64,000 bases of DNA from Siccirubricoccus deserti (GCF_014283215.1 NZ_JACOMF010000001.1:1-64000); one strand, 5' to 3'. Numbered from the stretch's first letter, positions 1 to 8,458 are shown. The notes: generated by a model not told the origin, from the letters alone. Numbers and translations are program-made.

Positions 1-40
1 TCAGCCGGGCGCGTAGATCTTCGGACAGGGTTCTCGCCAT
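1..40 (-). mobile_element. IS630-family transposase, first codons only
   Basis: Read on the minus strand from an ATG at position 40, the bases encode MARTLSEDLRARL and run off the window edge. Transposases of the IS630/Tc1 group commonly open with this kind of sequence (MAR-LS-DLR-R), ahead of a helix-turn-helix. Only 13 codons are visible, so the assignment rests on that N-terminal signature. The insertion end should lie a short way to the right; an 11-base direct repeat, TCAGATTTCGC, occurs at 76-86 and 119-129 and may belong to the element terminus. A TA target duplication cannot be placed from this side alone. Confidence 0.5.
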
Positions 41-480
41 GCAAGCTGGCCTCCGTGCCCAGCAGGCACGGTGAATCAGATTTCGCGCCGGGCGGGAATC
101 CTCAGCGACTCTGAATGGTCAGATTTCGCTCTAGACGGGAGACACGCTTCGGCACTGCCGGGCAAGCAGGAGCAGCATAGTGGAGAGGACCAGACGCTCG
201 GTTCCCGCCGAACCCTAGCCGCTGCTCCAAGCGGAACCTTCCGCAGCATTTGGAACGGTGGCGGTCTCGATCATGCCCGATGAAACCCAGCGCAGTGCCC
301 GTCGCGCGGCTTCTGTCTGGGTCAGAGCACCAGAACGACGAGCCATATAATAGAATATTATATCCTATTTTCCCGAAATAGGGTAAGAACGTCACTGCGT
401 CGCGAATTTCAACCAACGCGCGTGCACGACATCCCTTGCGGTCGATCTCAGGTCGCCGCGCGCCAGACACGGAATCCAGC
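41..480. other. Intergenic spacer with AT-rich patch and palindrome
   Basis: No supportable gene lies here. The stretch at 341-385 is far more AT-rich than its surroundings. It contains a perfect TATAAT at 346-351 and a perfect inverted repeat, CCTATTT (364-370) and AAATAGG (376-382), separated by five bases. This could be a promoter with an adjacent operator, or a short hairpin, for the hydrolase starting at 481. No convincing -35 element sits 16-18 bases upstream of the TATAAT. The left part probably belongs to the IS630-type element. Confidence 0.4.
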
Positions 481-1887
481 ATGACCACTGATGTGAATGT
501 GCTCGTTCGCGGTCAGAGCAATGCCCTTCTCTTTGTCGCCAGCGGCGGCGCCTCAACCCTGGAGCATCAGCTCGGGGCCAGGCTGGGGGATGTGAACGTC
601 CATATCCTCGCCCAGTACTACGAGGACGATAGCACCATTTACTCTGGAACGGCCTTTCTCAACTGGGACACCGACGGTGAGCAGCAGGGCCTGATCAACT
701 TCCTCGAAGCGCAATCGGCAGACATCAAAGACAATCCAACGGTCACGCTATGGATGCACAACGAGTACGATAGTAACACTTATGGCGTGACGACCGATCA
801 CTGGGTTTCGGAAGTGACAGACGACGCTGTGCTGGTGCGGTCAGCGCTCGCGCAGGGCTCCGCCACGACGCCCTACGTCTTCACCTATGTGCCGTACAAC
901 TACACGCAAGGCGACAGCCCCGAGGCCATCCGGGCTGGCATGCAGACGTTGTCGGCAGACCGTAGCTTCAATGCCAGCTATGCCAGTACAGCCCTGGAGG
1001 GTATCGCCATGGACGGCGATGGCTATCGCAATAGCAGCCATATGGGCCCCACCGACGCCATCACCATCGGTGAACGGCTCGCGGATTCGATGGCGAACAC
1101 CATCTCAGCCCTCGTCCGTGGTGATAGCGGCACAAGCGCCGGTGACGTGGACAATGGCAACACCGACGGGGCGCCCGTCGGCGGGGCTGCGCCGTCACCC
1201 ACCGGCGGTGGTACAGTGTTCGACTTCAATACAGTGGCAGACAGCCCGACATGGGCTCAGCAGACGCTTGACTGGCAAGCCGGCGACAAGATCGATCTCA
1301 GCGATGTGCCATTGACCGGAGAAGACCGCCCCTCGGCCTTGCACTGGGCCGGCGTCGATCCCGACGGCTCCAACCAGGCGTATGGCGTGTGGCAATGGGG
1401 TGACGGCTCGGGCACACTTCGTGCCGACGTCACTGGCGACGGTCTCGCTGACATGTCCTTCGTGCTGCGAGGCGCGCCGACGCTTACGGCCATTGACCTG
1501 ATCCTCTCCACCACCGGCACGAGCACTGGCAGTCCGAGTTCCGGCGGTACGGTTGGAGAAGCGGGGGGTGGCCAAACCGGCAGCGGCACCGTGTTCGACT
1601 TCAATACAGTGGCAGACAGCCCGACATGGGCTCAGCAGACGCTTGACTGGCAAGCCGGCGACAAGATCGATCTCAGCGATGTGCCATTGACCGGAGAAGA
1701 CCGCCCCTCGGCCTTGCACTGGGCCGGCGTCGATCCCGACGGCTCCGACCAGGCGTATGGCGTGTGGCAATGGGGTGACGGCTCGGGCACACTTCGTGCC
1801 GACGTCACTGGCGACGGTCTCGCTGACATGTCCTTCGTGCTGCGAGGCGCGCCGACGCTTACGGCCTTCGACCTGCTTCTTGCCTGA
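481..1887 (+). CDS. SGNH/sialate-acetylesterase-like hydrolase with duplicated RTX-type C-terminal domain
   Basis: A 468-residue protein. The N-terminal part begins with VRGQSNALL (GQSN at residues 11-14), the serine-block signature of sialate O-acetylesterase/SGNH hydrolases. A late SSHMGPTDA motif near residue 200 could supply the catalytic histidine. The C-terminal half contains two copies of a domain of about 92 residues (about 246-337 and 371-462), each with GDKIDLSDVPL and a Gly/Asp-rich DVTGDGLADMSFVLRG. These resemble C-terminal domains of serralysin/RTX proteins, and the chain ends in AFDLLLA, as many type I secretion substrates do. No Sec signal is seen, so type I export is inferred. 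The ATG at 481 is preferred over an upstream TTG at 436 because the GQSN block follows at the right distance. Base composition is less GC-rich than in neighbours, suggesting transfer. Confidence 0.6.
   Translation: MTTDVNVLVRGQSNALLFVASGGASTLEHQLGARLGDVNVHILAQYYEDDSTIYSGTAFLNWDTDGEQQGLINFLEAQSADIKDNPTVTLWMHNEYDSNTYGVTTDHWVSEVTDDAVLVRSALAQGSATTPYVFTYVPYNYTQGDSPEAIRAGMQTLSADRSFNASYASTALEGIAMDGDGYRNSSHMGPTDAITIGERLADSMANTISALVRGDSGTSAGDVDNGNTDGAPVGGAAPSPTGGGTVFDFNTVADSPTWAQQTLDWQAGDKIDLSDVPLTGEDRPSALHWAGVDPDGSNQAYGVWQWGDGSGTLRADVTGDGLADMSFVLRGAPTLTAIDLILSTTGTSTGSPSSGGTVGEAGGGQTGSGTVFDFNTVADSPTWAQQTLDWQAGDKIDLSDVPLTGEDRPSALHWAGVDPDGSDQAYGVWQWGDGSGTLRADVTGDGLADMSFVLRGAPTLTAFDLLLA
1216..1865 (+). 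repeat. Two near-identical 275-base direct repeats inside the hydrolase gene
   Basis: Bases 1216-1490 recur at 1591-1865, exactly 375 bases later. Reading both copies side by side I find one difference: AAC versus GAC, giving Asn or Asp in the SN/DQAYG segment. The 100 bases between the copies encode a Gly/Ser/Thr-rich linker. Silent positions are conserved too, so the duplication is recent or kept uniform by gene conversion. Confidence 0.95.
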
Positions 1888-1942
1888 TATTGATCCGGCC
1901 GGGTGCACTTGGGGACAAGGAGGATCGGCCCAGCCCGGCAGC

Positions 1943-2389
1943 ATGAAGCTTGTGGACATGCGTCGGTTGCCGGCAGCGGCCCAAGAGGAACGCCGACGCG
2001 GGTTGAACCGCGCCGACTTCGTCTTCGGCAACGCCCGCCTGGCCGAGGAACTCGCCAACGACCTCGCGCTTGCCGAGGAGGAGGCCACCAGGACAGGCAA
2101 GCCGGCGCGACGCTTCCGCGATTTCCACTGGTCGACGCTGGACAGCTGGTCACGCCGCCGGCGCGTCATCGGCAAGGCCGAGCAGACCCGCGGCGAGGCC
2201 AATCGGCGCCTCATCGTTACCTCGCTACGTCCTGGCGAACCAGACAGCGCAGAGTCGACATCACCCGCCACACTGCGGCCCGAGCCGCCGCGACGGTCCC
2301 GCTCGACCTTTGCACGCCATGCAGGTCCACCAGCCCAGCTCGACCGGTTGCGACCGACTGTCGCAGGCGTCAATCCGACTCCGTCATGA
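1943..2389 (+). pseudogene. IS1380-family transposase remnant
   Basis: From the ATG at 1943 about 100 codons match the middle of IS1380-type DDE transposases: ADFVFGNARLAEELANDLA, then TGKPARRF, then WSTLDSWSRRRRVIGKAE, TRGEAN and VTSL. The N-terminal half of a normal transposase of about 440 residues is absent. After VTSLRPGE (about 2253) the reading frame loses resemblance, although a weak LDL..RST echo of the family's C-terminal LDLFADRTST segment appears near 2310 in another frame. It is a decayed fragment and cannot be active. It sits directly behind the hydrolase and marks the accessory patch. Confidence 0.6.
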
Positions 2390-2412
2390 GCCGGTGAGAA
2401 GTACGGCCTAGA

Positions 2413-2934
2413 TCAGACGCCGCCGGTGCTGCCCCGACGGGCCTTGATGATCGCCTCCGAGACAGCCGCTGCGATCTCGCTATGCGAGTACGGCTTCGAT
2501 AGCCAACCGAGGGGCGATGCTGCTGCGTCGCCGCGCGACCGGGTGGCCGCGTCCGAATGCGCGGTCGCGAAGAGGCTGAGAATGCCAAGCTGGCTACGGA
2601 TTTCGGCAGCCGCGTCGATCCCGTCTCGCGAACCAGCCAGCCGGATATCCATCAGCACGATGTCCGGCCGGTCGGCTGCGGCCATTTTGACAGCGTCCTC
2701 CGCAGTAGCCGCTACCCCGACGACCGTGAAACCGGCAGCGGACAGCGCGTCTTCAGCGTCGAGGGCGACAAAGTACTCATCCTCCACGATCAGGACGCGA
2801 CCGCGCGACGGCGATGCCCCCGTATCCGCCCGCCCATCTTCCTGAGAGCGCACCACAGCCCCCTGGGCGACACGGAGAAGATTTGCCTGGAACAGGTCCG
2901 GCGCGGACACCGCCCACTCAAGCGGGCTGCTCAT
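2413..2934 (-). CDS. Single-domain response regulator
   Basis: A 173-residue protein with a CheY-like receiver domain at about residues 45-165 and no output domain. The phosphoacceptor is Asp96 in IVLMDIRLAG, the acidic pocket is IVEDE near residue 50, the switch Thr is in LFATAHSD (about 124), and the conserved Lys147 is in WLSKPYS. A 45-residue N-terminal extension has no recognisable motif, so a later start is possible. The start overlaps the end of the upstream kinase gene by four bases (ATGA), so the pair is translationally coupled. As the last gene of the operon it probably receives phosphate from that HWE-type kinase and relays it to another protein. Confidence 0.88.
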   Translation of the reverse strand: MSSPLEWAVSAPDLFQANLLRVAQGAVVRSQEDGRADTGASPSRGRVLIVEDEYFVALDAEDALSAAGFTVVGVAATAEDAVKMAAADRPDIVLMDIRLAGSRDGIDAAAEIRSQLGILSLFATAHSDAATRSRGDAAASPLGWLSKPYSHSEIAAAVSEAIIKARRGSTGGV

Positions 2935-4016
2935 TGCTGGAGCGTTCCCGCCGCCGCTACGGTTTCACGGCGATCGTGGAATCGAACAACGCAACGCGCA
3001 CCACCAGTTCGGCCAGGCCCAACCGAGAATGACCCACCGATCTGGCGGGTCAGGCCGCGCACCAAGCCCAGACCCGAAGCGCGCCTGCTTGTTTGAATCA
3101 GCGGGTCAAAGCCTGGGCCTTCGTCCTCGACCGACAACTCAATGGCGGCATCCACCTCGGCAAAACCAAGATACACCCGCCCGCACGTGCCGTCCGCCCG
3201 CGCAGCATGCTTCAGCGCGTTCGCCAGAAGCTCGTTGAGGACCAGCGCGAGCGGAACGGCCGCATCGTTCGGTATCTCTATGGGCTCCGCCGCGACAGAG
3301 AGCTGCTCACGCGCCCCAGCCCCCTCCATGATCATCGTGGCGATCCGTGTGACAAACTCATCGCCATGCACCCCTCGGAGATTGTCCTTGAGGTAGAGCA
3401 TTTGATGCACTGCACCGACGGCAGCCAGCCGCCGTGTGGCCTCGTCGAGCACCATCGCCGCCTCGGGGGCAACGGTCTCGCGCCGCGCAGCGGAGAGCAT
3501 GCCTGCCAGCATGTGGATATTGTTCTTCACCCGGTGGTGCAGCTCCCGCATCAGGACGTCGCGGTCCCGGAGCGCTTCCTCAAGCAAAGCCTGTGTGCGG
3601 CGCCGCCTGCGGACCTCGTCATCCAGGTCGCGCACCTTCTGCGTCAGTGCGGCGAAGCGCTCGTCGCTACCCTCCGAAAGGCGCAGCAACAGTCGGGCCG
3701 GTGTATCGCCTTGCGCAGGTTGCAGCAGGCCCCCGTGGCACCGAAAGCGGGTGATCCCGCCATCTGCCCCCCGCAATTCGATCGCGCCGAGCAGAGGGCT
3801 CCGTGAACCGGAGCAGCGGCGAAGATAGGTCCGCAGTTCAGCCGCAGACTCCGGGCTGCCGCTGAAGCGGGCCAACTCACCGGCACTATCGAGGCCGAGG
3901 CCCAGACGAGCAAGCGCCGCGTAATTGGCGAAGGCCACGCGCCCGTCGGTCCCAACCACCAAGGTCGGTTCGGGAAGCGCCTGCAGGACGCTCTCGGCGC
4001 TCCCGTTAGCCAGCAT
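2931..4016 (-). CDS. HWE/HisKA_2-type sensor histidine kinase
   Basis: Cytoplasmic kinase of 361 residues from the ATG at 4016. A PAS-like domain lies at about 10-115 ([20 protein letters not shown]), a short coiled coil at about 120-155, then the HisKA_2 dimerisation segment with [13 protein letters not shown] (phospho-His near 160), and an HATPase_c domain with [11 protein letters not shown] and VEDEGPGFD. The LHHRVKNN box defines the HWE/HisKA_2 group common in alphaproteobacteria. A longer reading from 4157 would overlap the upstream sensor gene by about 150 bases; the 4016 start overlaps it by 11. There are no membrane segments, so it should sense an internal signal or be driven by the upstream sensor protein. 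Confidence 0.85.
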   Translation of the reverse strand: MLANGSAESVLQALPEPTLVVGTDGRVAFANYAALARLGLGLDSAGELARFSGSPESAAELRTYLRRCSGSRSPLLGAIELRGADGGITRFRCHGGLLQPAQGDTPARLLLRLSEGSDERFAALTQKVRDLDDEVRRRRRTQALLEEALRDRDVLMRELHHRVKNNIHMLAGMLSAARRETVAPEAAMVLDEATRRLAAVGAVHQMLYLKDNLRGVHGDEFVTRIATMIMEGAGAREQLSVAAEPIEIPNDAAVPLALVLNELLANALKHAARADGTCGRVYLGFAEVDAAIELSVEDEGPGFDPLIQTSRRASGLGLVRGLTRQIGGSFSVGPGRTGGARCVVRFHDRRETVAAAGTLQQ

Positions 4017-4545
4017 CGTCGCGGCGGAAGTATTCGCGGACGCCCGGCTCGGCGTTTTCGCTAGGACGCAGATGAACAACCACCCGGCATTCGGGATGGC
4101 CCTGTGCGATGGTCTGGCTGAGGGCGACTCCGGCATAGCCCAGGTTCTGGGCGGCAATCGAGCCGAAGACGTTCGAAGTCATCATGCAGAGCGAGGGTCT
4201 GCCCAGGACGAGTTCTCCGAAGGGGCAGGCCCGGTTGCCCAGCACGATGCGATCCTCGGTCTCTTCCACGACAAAGAAATCGCCCTGGATGCGGCGCTTG
4301 AGGTCGACCAGGACTGTCGAGACCTGCTCGCGAGAAAGGCGGTCGACTGCGAGGGCGCGGCGGTATTCGCCGTCAATGTGTTCGCCCATGGCGGCGCCAA
4401 CAACACTGATGTAGCCGGACGCCTCCTCCAGGCCCACCACGTCCTGGAGCGTCCCTGCGAGTTCGCGCAGAAGACGACGCAGGAAGATGTCCCGCTCGAG
4501 GCCAACCTCTCCAGCTTCGACCGTCGGGGTTGATGCTGCACTCAC
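4006..4545 (-). CDS. Possible methanogen-output-domain/V4R-like sensor protein
   Basis: A 179-residue soluble protein starting at a GTG (4545) preceded by a strong GGAGG about eight bases upstream. The body (about 15-160) carries three cysteines in conserved-looking contexts: Cys107 in NRACPFG, Cys120 in [12 protein letters not shown] and Cys153 in [10 protein letters not shown]. This layout recalls the small ligand-binding domains annotated as methanogen output domain 1 or V4R-like. I recognise that family only by resemblance. The gene is first in an operon with an HWE kinase (11-base overlap) and a response regulator, so it most likely supplies the sensory input. Cysteine spacing would allow a metal or haem site, which is inference. 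Confidence 0.5.
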   Translation of the reverse strand: MSAASTPTVEAGEVGLERDIFLRRLLRELAGTLQDVVGLEEASGYISVVGAAMGEHIDGEYRRALAVDRLSREQVSTVLVDLKRRIQGDFFVVEETEDRIVLGNRACPFGELVLGRPSLCMMTSNVFGSIAAQNLGYAGVALSQTIAQGHPECRVVVHLRPSENAEPGVREYFRRDDAG

Positions 4546-4845
4546 GGCGGGCCTCCAGCGGATGCTACACAGGGTGCCAAAATCGCTGAGCGTGCTTACG
4601 ACCGGCAACCTGGCAAGACAAGCACGAGATGATTGCTTCGCCAGAATTGTCGGGAAGCTTCGCGCCATGGTGACAGCGGCGGCAGGCGGCGTGCCTTTGA
4701 AATAAATGGCATTTCGTTCGGTTTTGTACGCCTGCCCCGCCTTCATCTTGGGCGGAGGTTTGAAACCCTCGTCCCCCTTCGCCTTGTCAACTCCGCATCC
4801 CTGGGCGCGGCCATCCCGAGGGCGAGGTGCAGAGGCGCATGGTGG
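4546..4845. other. Intergenic, no gene seen
   Basis: This spacer lies between the start of the three-gene sensory operon and the stop of the TRAP binding protein. I see no coding pattern, RNA gene or clear promoter. The part at 4690-4730 is less GC-rich and is the most likely place for the operon's promoter. Confidence 0.3.
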
Positions 4846-5937
4846 CTACCAGTTCTGCCGCGCGGCCTGGAGCATCAGCGCATCGTAGCTGAAATCCGAG
4901 ATCTGCCACCAGGGCTGGCTGTGGCCGCGGAAGGCGATCTGGTGATCGTGCAGCTTCTTGAAGTTCGGATACTTCTCGGAAAGCTCGGCGTAGAGTTCCC
5001 GCGCCGCCTTGTAGCTTTCCTGCAGCACGTCCTGCGGGAAGCTGCGCAGTTGGGTGCCATTCGCCACCAGCCGGCGCAGCGCCGCGGGGTTGAGCACATC
5101 GTACTTCGCCTGGGTGTCGGCGGCGGCGGCCGTGGCGGCGATCTTCACCACATTCTGCCAGCGCTCCGGCAGGGCGCGCCACTTGTCCAGGTTGATGAAG
5201 AAGCTCAGCGCCGAATTGCCCTCCCAGAAGGAGGGGTAATAGTAATACGGCGCAATGCGGTAGAAACCGAGCTTCTCGTCATCCGCCGGGCCAACCCATT
5301 CCACCGCGTCGAGGGTGCCGCGCTCCAGCGCGGTATAGGTGTCGCCGGCGGCAAGCTGCTGCGGTACCAGGCCCAGCTTCTGCAGGGCGGTGCCGGCGAG
5401 GCCGCCGATCCGCATCTTCAGCCCCTGCAGGTCGGCCTTGCTGCGCACCTCCTTGCGGAACCAGCCGCCCATCTGCGTGCCGGTGTTGCCGGCCGGCAGG
5501 TGGAACATGTTGAAGCCGGCGAAGAACTCGTTCAGCAGGTCGATGCCGCCGCCCTGGTAGAACCAGGCATTCACCTGCCGGGAATTCAGCCCGAAGGGGA
5601 TGCCGGTGCCGAAGGCGAAGGCCGGATCCTTGCCCATGTAGAAGTAAGCGCCGCTGTGGCCCATCTCGACCGTGCCCTGCTGCACGCCATCGACGATCTG
5701 CAGCGGCGGGATGATCTCCCCGGCAGCGAAGACCTGCACGCGGAAGCGGCCATCGCTGGCATCGGCGACGGCGCGGGAGAAGAATTCGCAGGTGCCGTAG
5801 AGCGTCTCCAGCGTCTTCGGGTAGCTGGACTGCAATCGCCAGGTCAGTTGCGGCGGGGTCTGAGCCAGAGCGGGTGCGGTTAGTCCGGTGGCCAGCAGGC
5901 CGCCGGTGGAGGCCCGCAGAAAATCGCCGCGCTTCAT
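4846..5937 (-). CDS. TRAP transporter substrate-binding protein (DctP family)
   Basis: A 363-residue periplasmic binding protein. The N-terminus MKRGDFLRASTGGLLATGLT ends at APALAQ, a typical cleavable signal. The mature part has the TRAP DctP fold signatures: a YPKTLETLYGT opening, EIIPPLQIVDGVQQGTVEMGH, the Arg-containing KMRIGGLAGTALQKLG, and ALERGTLDAVEWVGPADD. The last resembles the TakP branch that binds alpha-keto acids. The start at 5937 follows a GGAGGG ribosome site; an upstream start would bury the signal. No DctQ or DctM membrane subunit is encoded nearby, so it must pair with a transporter elsewhere or act alone. Confidence 0.88.
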   Translation of the reverse strand: MKRGDFLRASTGGLLATGLTAPALAQTPPQLTWRLQSSYPKTLETLYGTCEFFSRAVADASDGRFRVQVFAAGEIIPPLQIVDGVQQGTVEMGHSGAYFYMGKDPAFAFGTGIPFGLNSRQVNAWFYQGGGIDLLNEFFAGFNMFHLPAGNTGTQMGGWFRKEVRSKADLQGLKMRIGGLAGTALQKLGLVPQQLAAGDTYTALERGTLDAVEWVGPADDEKLGFYRIAPYYYYPSFWEGNSALSFFINLDKWRALPERWQNVVKIAATAAAADTQAKYDVLNPAALRRLVANGTQLRSFPQDVLQESYKAARELYAELSEKYPNFKKLHDHQIAFRGHSQPWWQISDFSYDALMLQAARQNW

Positions 5938-6085
5938 CGTTGCTGTTCCCTCCGTCGGTGGGGCGCTCGGCCGACCTTCTTGCGCGGAACCTGAACCAGG
6001 GGTCACCCGCGGTCAATGCGGTCAGATCACGATCCGGCTTGCCACGGCCCGTCTCAGGCCAGCAGAGCGCCCTGGCAGGTGCGCT

Positions 6086-6517
6086 TCATCGCCCGCCGAA
6101 GACCAGCCGCCGGTCGAGGTGGTACTTCACCCAGTAGCCGAGGCCGAGGCCGAGCGCCGCCCCCAGGTAGCGCAGCGGCCCACCGTCGCCGAGCCAGTGG
6201 AAGGCGATTTCGAAGACCCAGAAGATCAGCGTCGTCGCCACCGACAGCAGGCCATAGAGGATGAACTGCCGCAATCCACGGGCGCGGCCGGGAACGCGAT
6301 CGTCGAAGATCCAGTACTTGTCGAGCAGGAATTTCGGTACCAGCCCGGCCACCGTGCCCGCTGCCATCGCCAGCAGCAGCGCGTAGGGCCCCTGGTAGAG
6401 CGCCATCGCCGCCACCTGGACCAGCAGGTTGACCCCGCTGGCGAAGACGGCGAAGGCGGCATAGCGCAGTACCAGCGAGGCGCCGCGCGGCCGGGCCGCG
6501 GTGAACCCTCGGACCAT
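6086..6517 (-). CDS. GtrA-like membrane protein
   Basis: A 143-residue protein with four predicted membrane helices: YAAFAVFASGVNLLVQVAAM, the segment around LLLAMAAGTVAGLV, FILYGLLSVATTLIFWVFEI, and a final GAALGLGLGYWVKYHLDRR. The K-F-LLDKYWIF loop after helix two is the hallmark of GtrA/DPMS-type proteins, which assist lipid-linked sugar flipping or polysaccharide modification. It stands alone, not beside the usual GtrB glycosyltransferase. The start at 6517 keeps the first helix near the N-terminus; a much longer upstream reading is low in hydrophobic content and overlaps the next gene. Confidence 0.75.
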   Translation of the reverse strand: MVRGFTAARPRGASLVLRYAAFAVFASGVNLLVQVAAMALYQGPYALLLAMAAGTVAGLVPKFLLDKYWIFDDRVPGRARGLRQFILYGLLSVATTLIFWVFEIAFHWLGDGGPLRYLGAALGLGLGYWVKYHLDRRLVFGGR

Positions 6518-6728
6518 GCTCAAGGCCCCACCGGCGCGGTGGCGCCGGCCCTGCTGACCTGCCCGGCGGTGGCCGTGCCACGCGCCGGCCACAACGGGCC
6601 GGAAATGATTGAGGGCATGCGGCAATTGCCTCGACGGGGCGCGGCTGCTTAGCGCGATTGCCGGCGCAGCGCCACACCGGTCCGGCATGGGCGGCTGCAA
6701 CCGGGTGTCGAGGGTGTTCCGACGGGCG

Positions 6729-7121
6729 CTATTCCTCGGCGCGGAGTTCGGCGAAGACTTCCTTCGCCACCAGCAGCGCCTCGCGCACTGAGGGGGCGCC
6801 GATGTAGCCGGCGGTATGCAGCAGGGCCTCGCCCAACTCATCCTCGGTCCAGCCCTGGCGGCGGGCCATGCGCAGGTGGATGCGCAGCTCCGGCCATGCG
6901 GCCGTTGCCGTATCGGTGATGACGGTGATCAGCGCCCGGGTCTTGAGGTCGAGCCCAGGCCGGGTCCAGAGCAGGCCGAACACCGCCTCCCGGGTCCAGT
7001 CGCCGAATTTCTCCATCAGCGGGTCGTTGTAGACCGATGTCGCCATCTGGTCGGCCATGGCGCCACCCATGAGCTCGCGGCGCATCTCCGAGCCCTTCTT
7101 GTACAATTCACCCTTGTCCAT
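6729..7121 (-). CDS. Carboxymuconolactone decarboxylase-family protein (PcaC-like)
   Basis: A 130-residue alpha-helical protein matching the PcaC branch: MDKGELYKKGSEMRRELMG, FGDWTREAVFGLLWTRPGLD, then LITVITDTATAAWPELRIHL, and EALLHTAGYIGAPSVREAL. True 4-carboxymuconolactone decarboxylases act in protocatechuate breakdown, but no other pca gene is near, so the substrate is open. There is no AhpD-type CxxC, which argues against peroxidase function. A GGAGG lies eight bases before the ATG at 7121. It is divergent from the exporter gene that follows. Confidence 0.8.
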   Translation of the reverse strand: MDKGELYKKGSEMRRELMGGAMADQMATSVYNDPLMEKFGDWTREAVFGLLWTRPGLDLKTRALITVITDTATAAWPELRIHLRMARRQGWTEDELGEALLHTAGYIGAPSVREALLVAKEVFAELRAEE

Positions 7122-7194
7122 CGCCTGATCCTCCCGTTGCGGTCGCGCCAGCCTACGCTATCCGGCGGCAACGGGAAGCCGGTCGGTCGTCCGT

Positions 7195-7222
7195 TTGTGC
7201 AAATCTCCAACAGAGCTACACT
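7195..7222 (+). promoter_or_regulatory. Possible sigma-70 promoter for the MFS gene
   Basis: TTGTGC (7195-7200) and TACACT (7217-7222) are 16 bases apart and lie about 28 bases before the GTG start of the exporter gene. The -10 agrees with the consensus at four or five positions, the -35 at three, so this is only suggestive. Confidence 0.25.
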
Positions 7223-7249
7223 GACGGACGGAAGCATGGGGATACGGGC

Positions 7250-8458
7250 GTGAGCGAGCAGACCATCAGCGCCAGGGTCGCGGCACCGGGTGGGACCGCC
7301 TTCGCTGTCATCCTCTCGCTCAGCTTCTGCCACTTCCTCAATGATCTCATGCAGTCGCTGGTGCCGGCGATCTACCCGGTGCTGAAGGAGTCCTACAGCC
7401 TCGACTTCGGCCAGGTCGGACTGATCACCCTGGCCTTCCAATGCACCGCCTCGCTGCTGCAGCCACTGGTCGGCATGGTCACCGACCGCCGGCCGATGCC
7501 CTATTCCCTGGCCGTCGGCATGGGCTTCACCCTGATCGGGCTGGTGCTGATGGCGCATGCCGCCAGCTATCCGCTGATCCTGCTGGCGGCGGCCCTGGTC
7601 GGCATGGGATCCTCGGTCTTCCATCCGGAGGCGTCGCGGGTGGCGCGCATGGCCTCCGGCGGGCGCTACGGGCTGGCGCAATCGCTGTTCCAGGTTGGCG
7701 GCAATACCGGCTCGGCCGCCGGGCCGCTGCTGGCGGCCTTCATCGTGGTGCCGCAGGGGCAGCGGAGCCTGGTGTGGTTCTCCGCCGCGGCGCTGATCGG
7801 GATGGTGGTGCTGTTCCAGGTCGGCGGCTGGTACGCCTGCAACCGCGCCGCGGGCCGGCCGGCGGCGAAGACCCGGGCCGGCACGACCGCAGCGGCACCG
7901 CTGTCGCGCCGCAAGGTGGCGCTGGCGATCACGGTGCTGGTGGCGCTGCTGTTCTCCAAGAACGTCTACACCGCCAGTCTCAGCAGCTACTTCACCTTCT
8001 ACCTGATCGACAGATTCGATGTCTCGGTGCAGGTGGCGCAGTTTTTCCTCTTCGCCTTCCTCGCCGCCCTGGTGGTCGGCACGCTGATCGGCGGGGCGCT
8101 GGCGGACCGGATCGGCCGGGTGCCGGTGATGTGGTTCTCGATCCTTGGCGCCCTGCCCTTCACCCTGGCCCTGCCGCATGTCGGGCTGGCAATGACGGGC
8201 GTGCTCTCGGTGGTGATCGGGGTGATCATGGCCTCCGCCTTCTCGGCCATCCTGGTCTACGCGCAGGAGCTGATGCCGGGCCGGGTCGGGCTGGTGGCCG
8301 GGATGTTCTTCGGCTTCTCCTTCGGCCTGGGCGGGCTGGGCGCCGCGGCGCTGGGGCAGCTGGCGGACCTGACCAGCATCGGCACGGTCTACCAGATCTG
8401 CGCCTTCCTGCCGGCACTCGGGCTGCTGACCGCCTTCCTGCCGAAGCAGCGCGCGTAG
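7250..8458 (+). CDS. MFS transporter, fosmidomycin-resistance type
   Basis: A 402-residue major-facilitator protein with about twelve membrane helices. The N-terminus FCHFLNDLMQSLVPAIYPVL, followed by YSLDFGQVGLITLAFQ and the GSSVFHPEASRVARMASGGR loop, is characteristic of the Fsr branch, which exports fosmidomycin and related compounds; the physiological substrate is unknown. A second-half loop GGALADRIGRVPVMW repeats the MFS A-motif. The start is GTG at 7250; an upstream ATG at 7236 is closed by a stop after five codons. It is a monocistronic gene on the plus strand, with the following operon on the other strand. Confidence 0.85.
   Translation: MSEQTISARVAAPGGTAFAVILSLSFCHFLNDLMQSLVPAIYPVLKESYSLDFGQVGLITLAFQCTASLLQPLVGMVTDRRPMPYSLAVGMGFTLIGLVLMAHAASYPLILLAAALVGMGSSVFHPEASRVARMASGGRYGLAQSLFQVGGNTGSAAGPLLAAFIVVPQGQRSLVWFSAAALIGMVVLFQVGGWYACNRAAGRPAAKTRAGTTAAAPLSRRKVALAITVLVALLFSKNVYTASLSSYFTFYLIDRFDVSVQVAQFFLFAFLAALVVGTLIGGALADRIGRVPVMWFSILGALPFTLALPHVGLAMTGVLSVVIGVIMASAFSAILVYAQELMPGRVGLVAGMFFGFSFGLGGLGAAALGQLADLTSIGTVYQICAFLPALGLLTAFLPKQRA

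Noticed and set aside
102-488. Minus-strand open frame of 128 codons left of the hydrolase
   Set aside because: It crosses the AT-rich promoter-like patch, lacks a ribosome site and has no family features; more likely noise in the IS-derived spacer.
1943-2389. Functional IS1380 transposase
   Set aside because: Only the middle part of the family sequence is present; the N-terminal half and the C-terminal signature in frame are missing.
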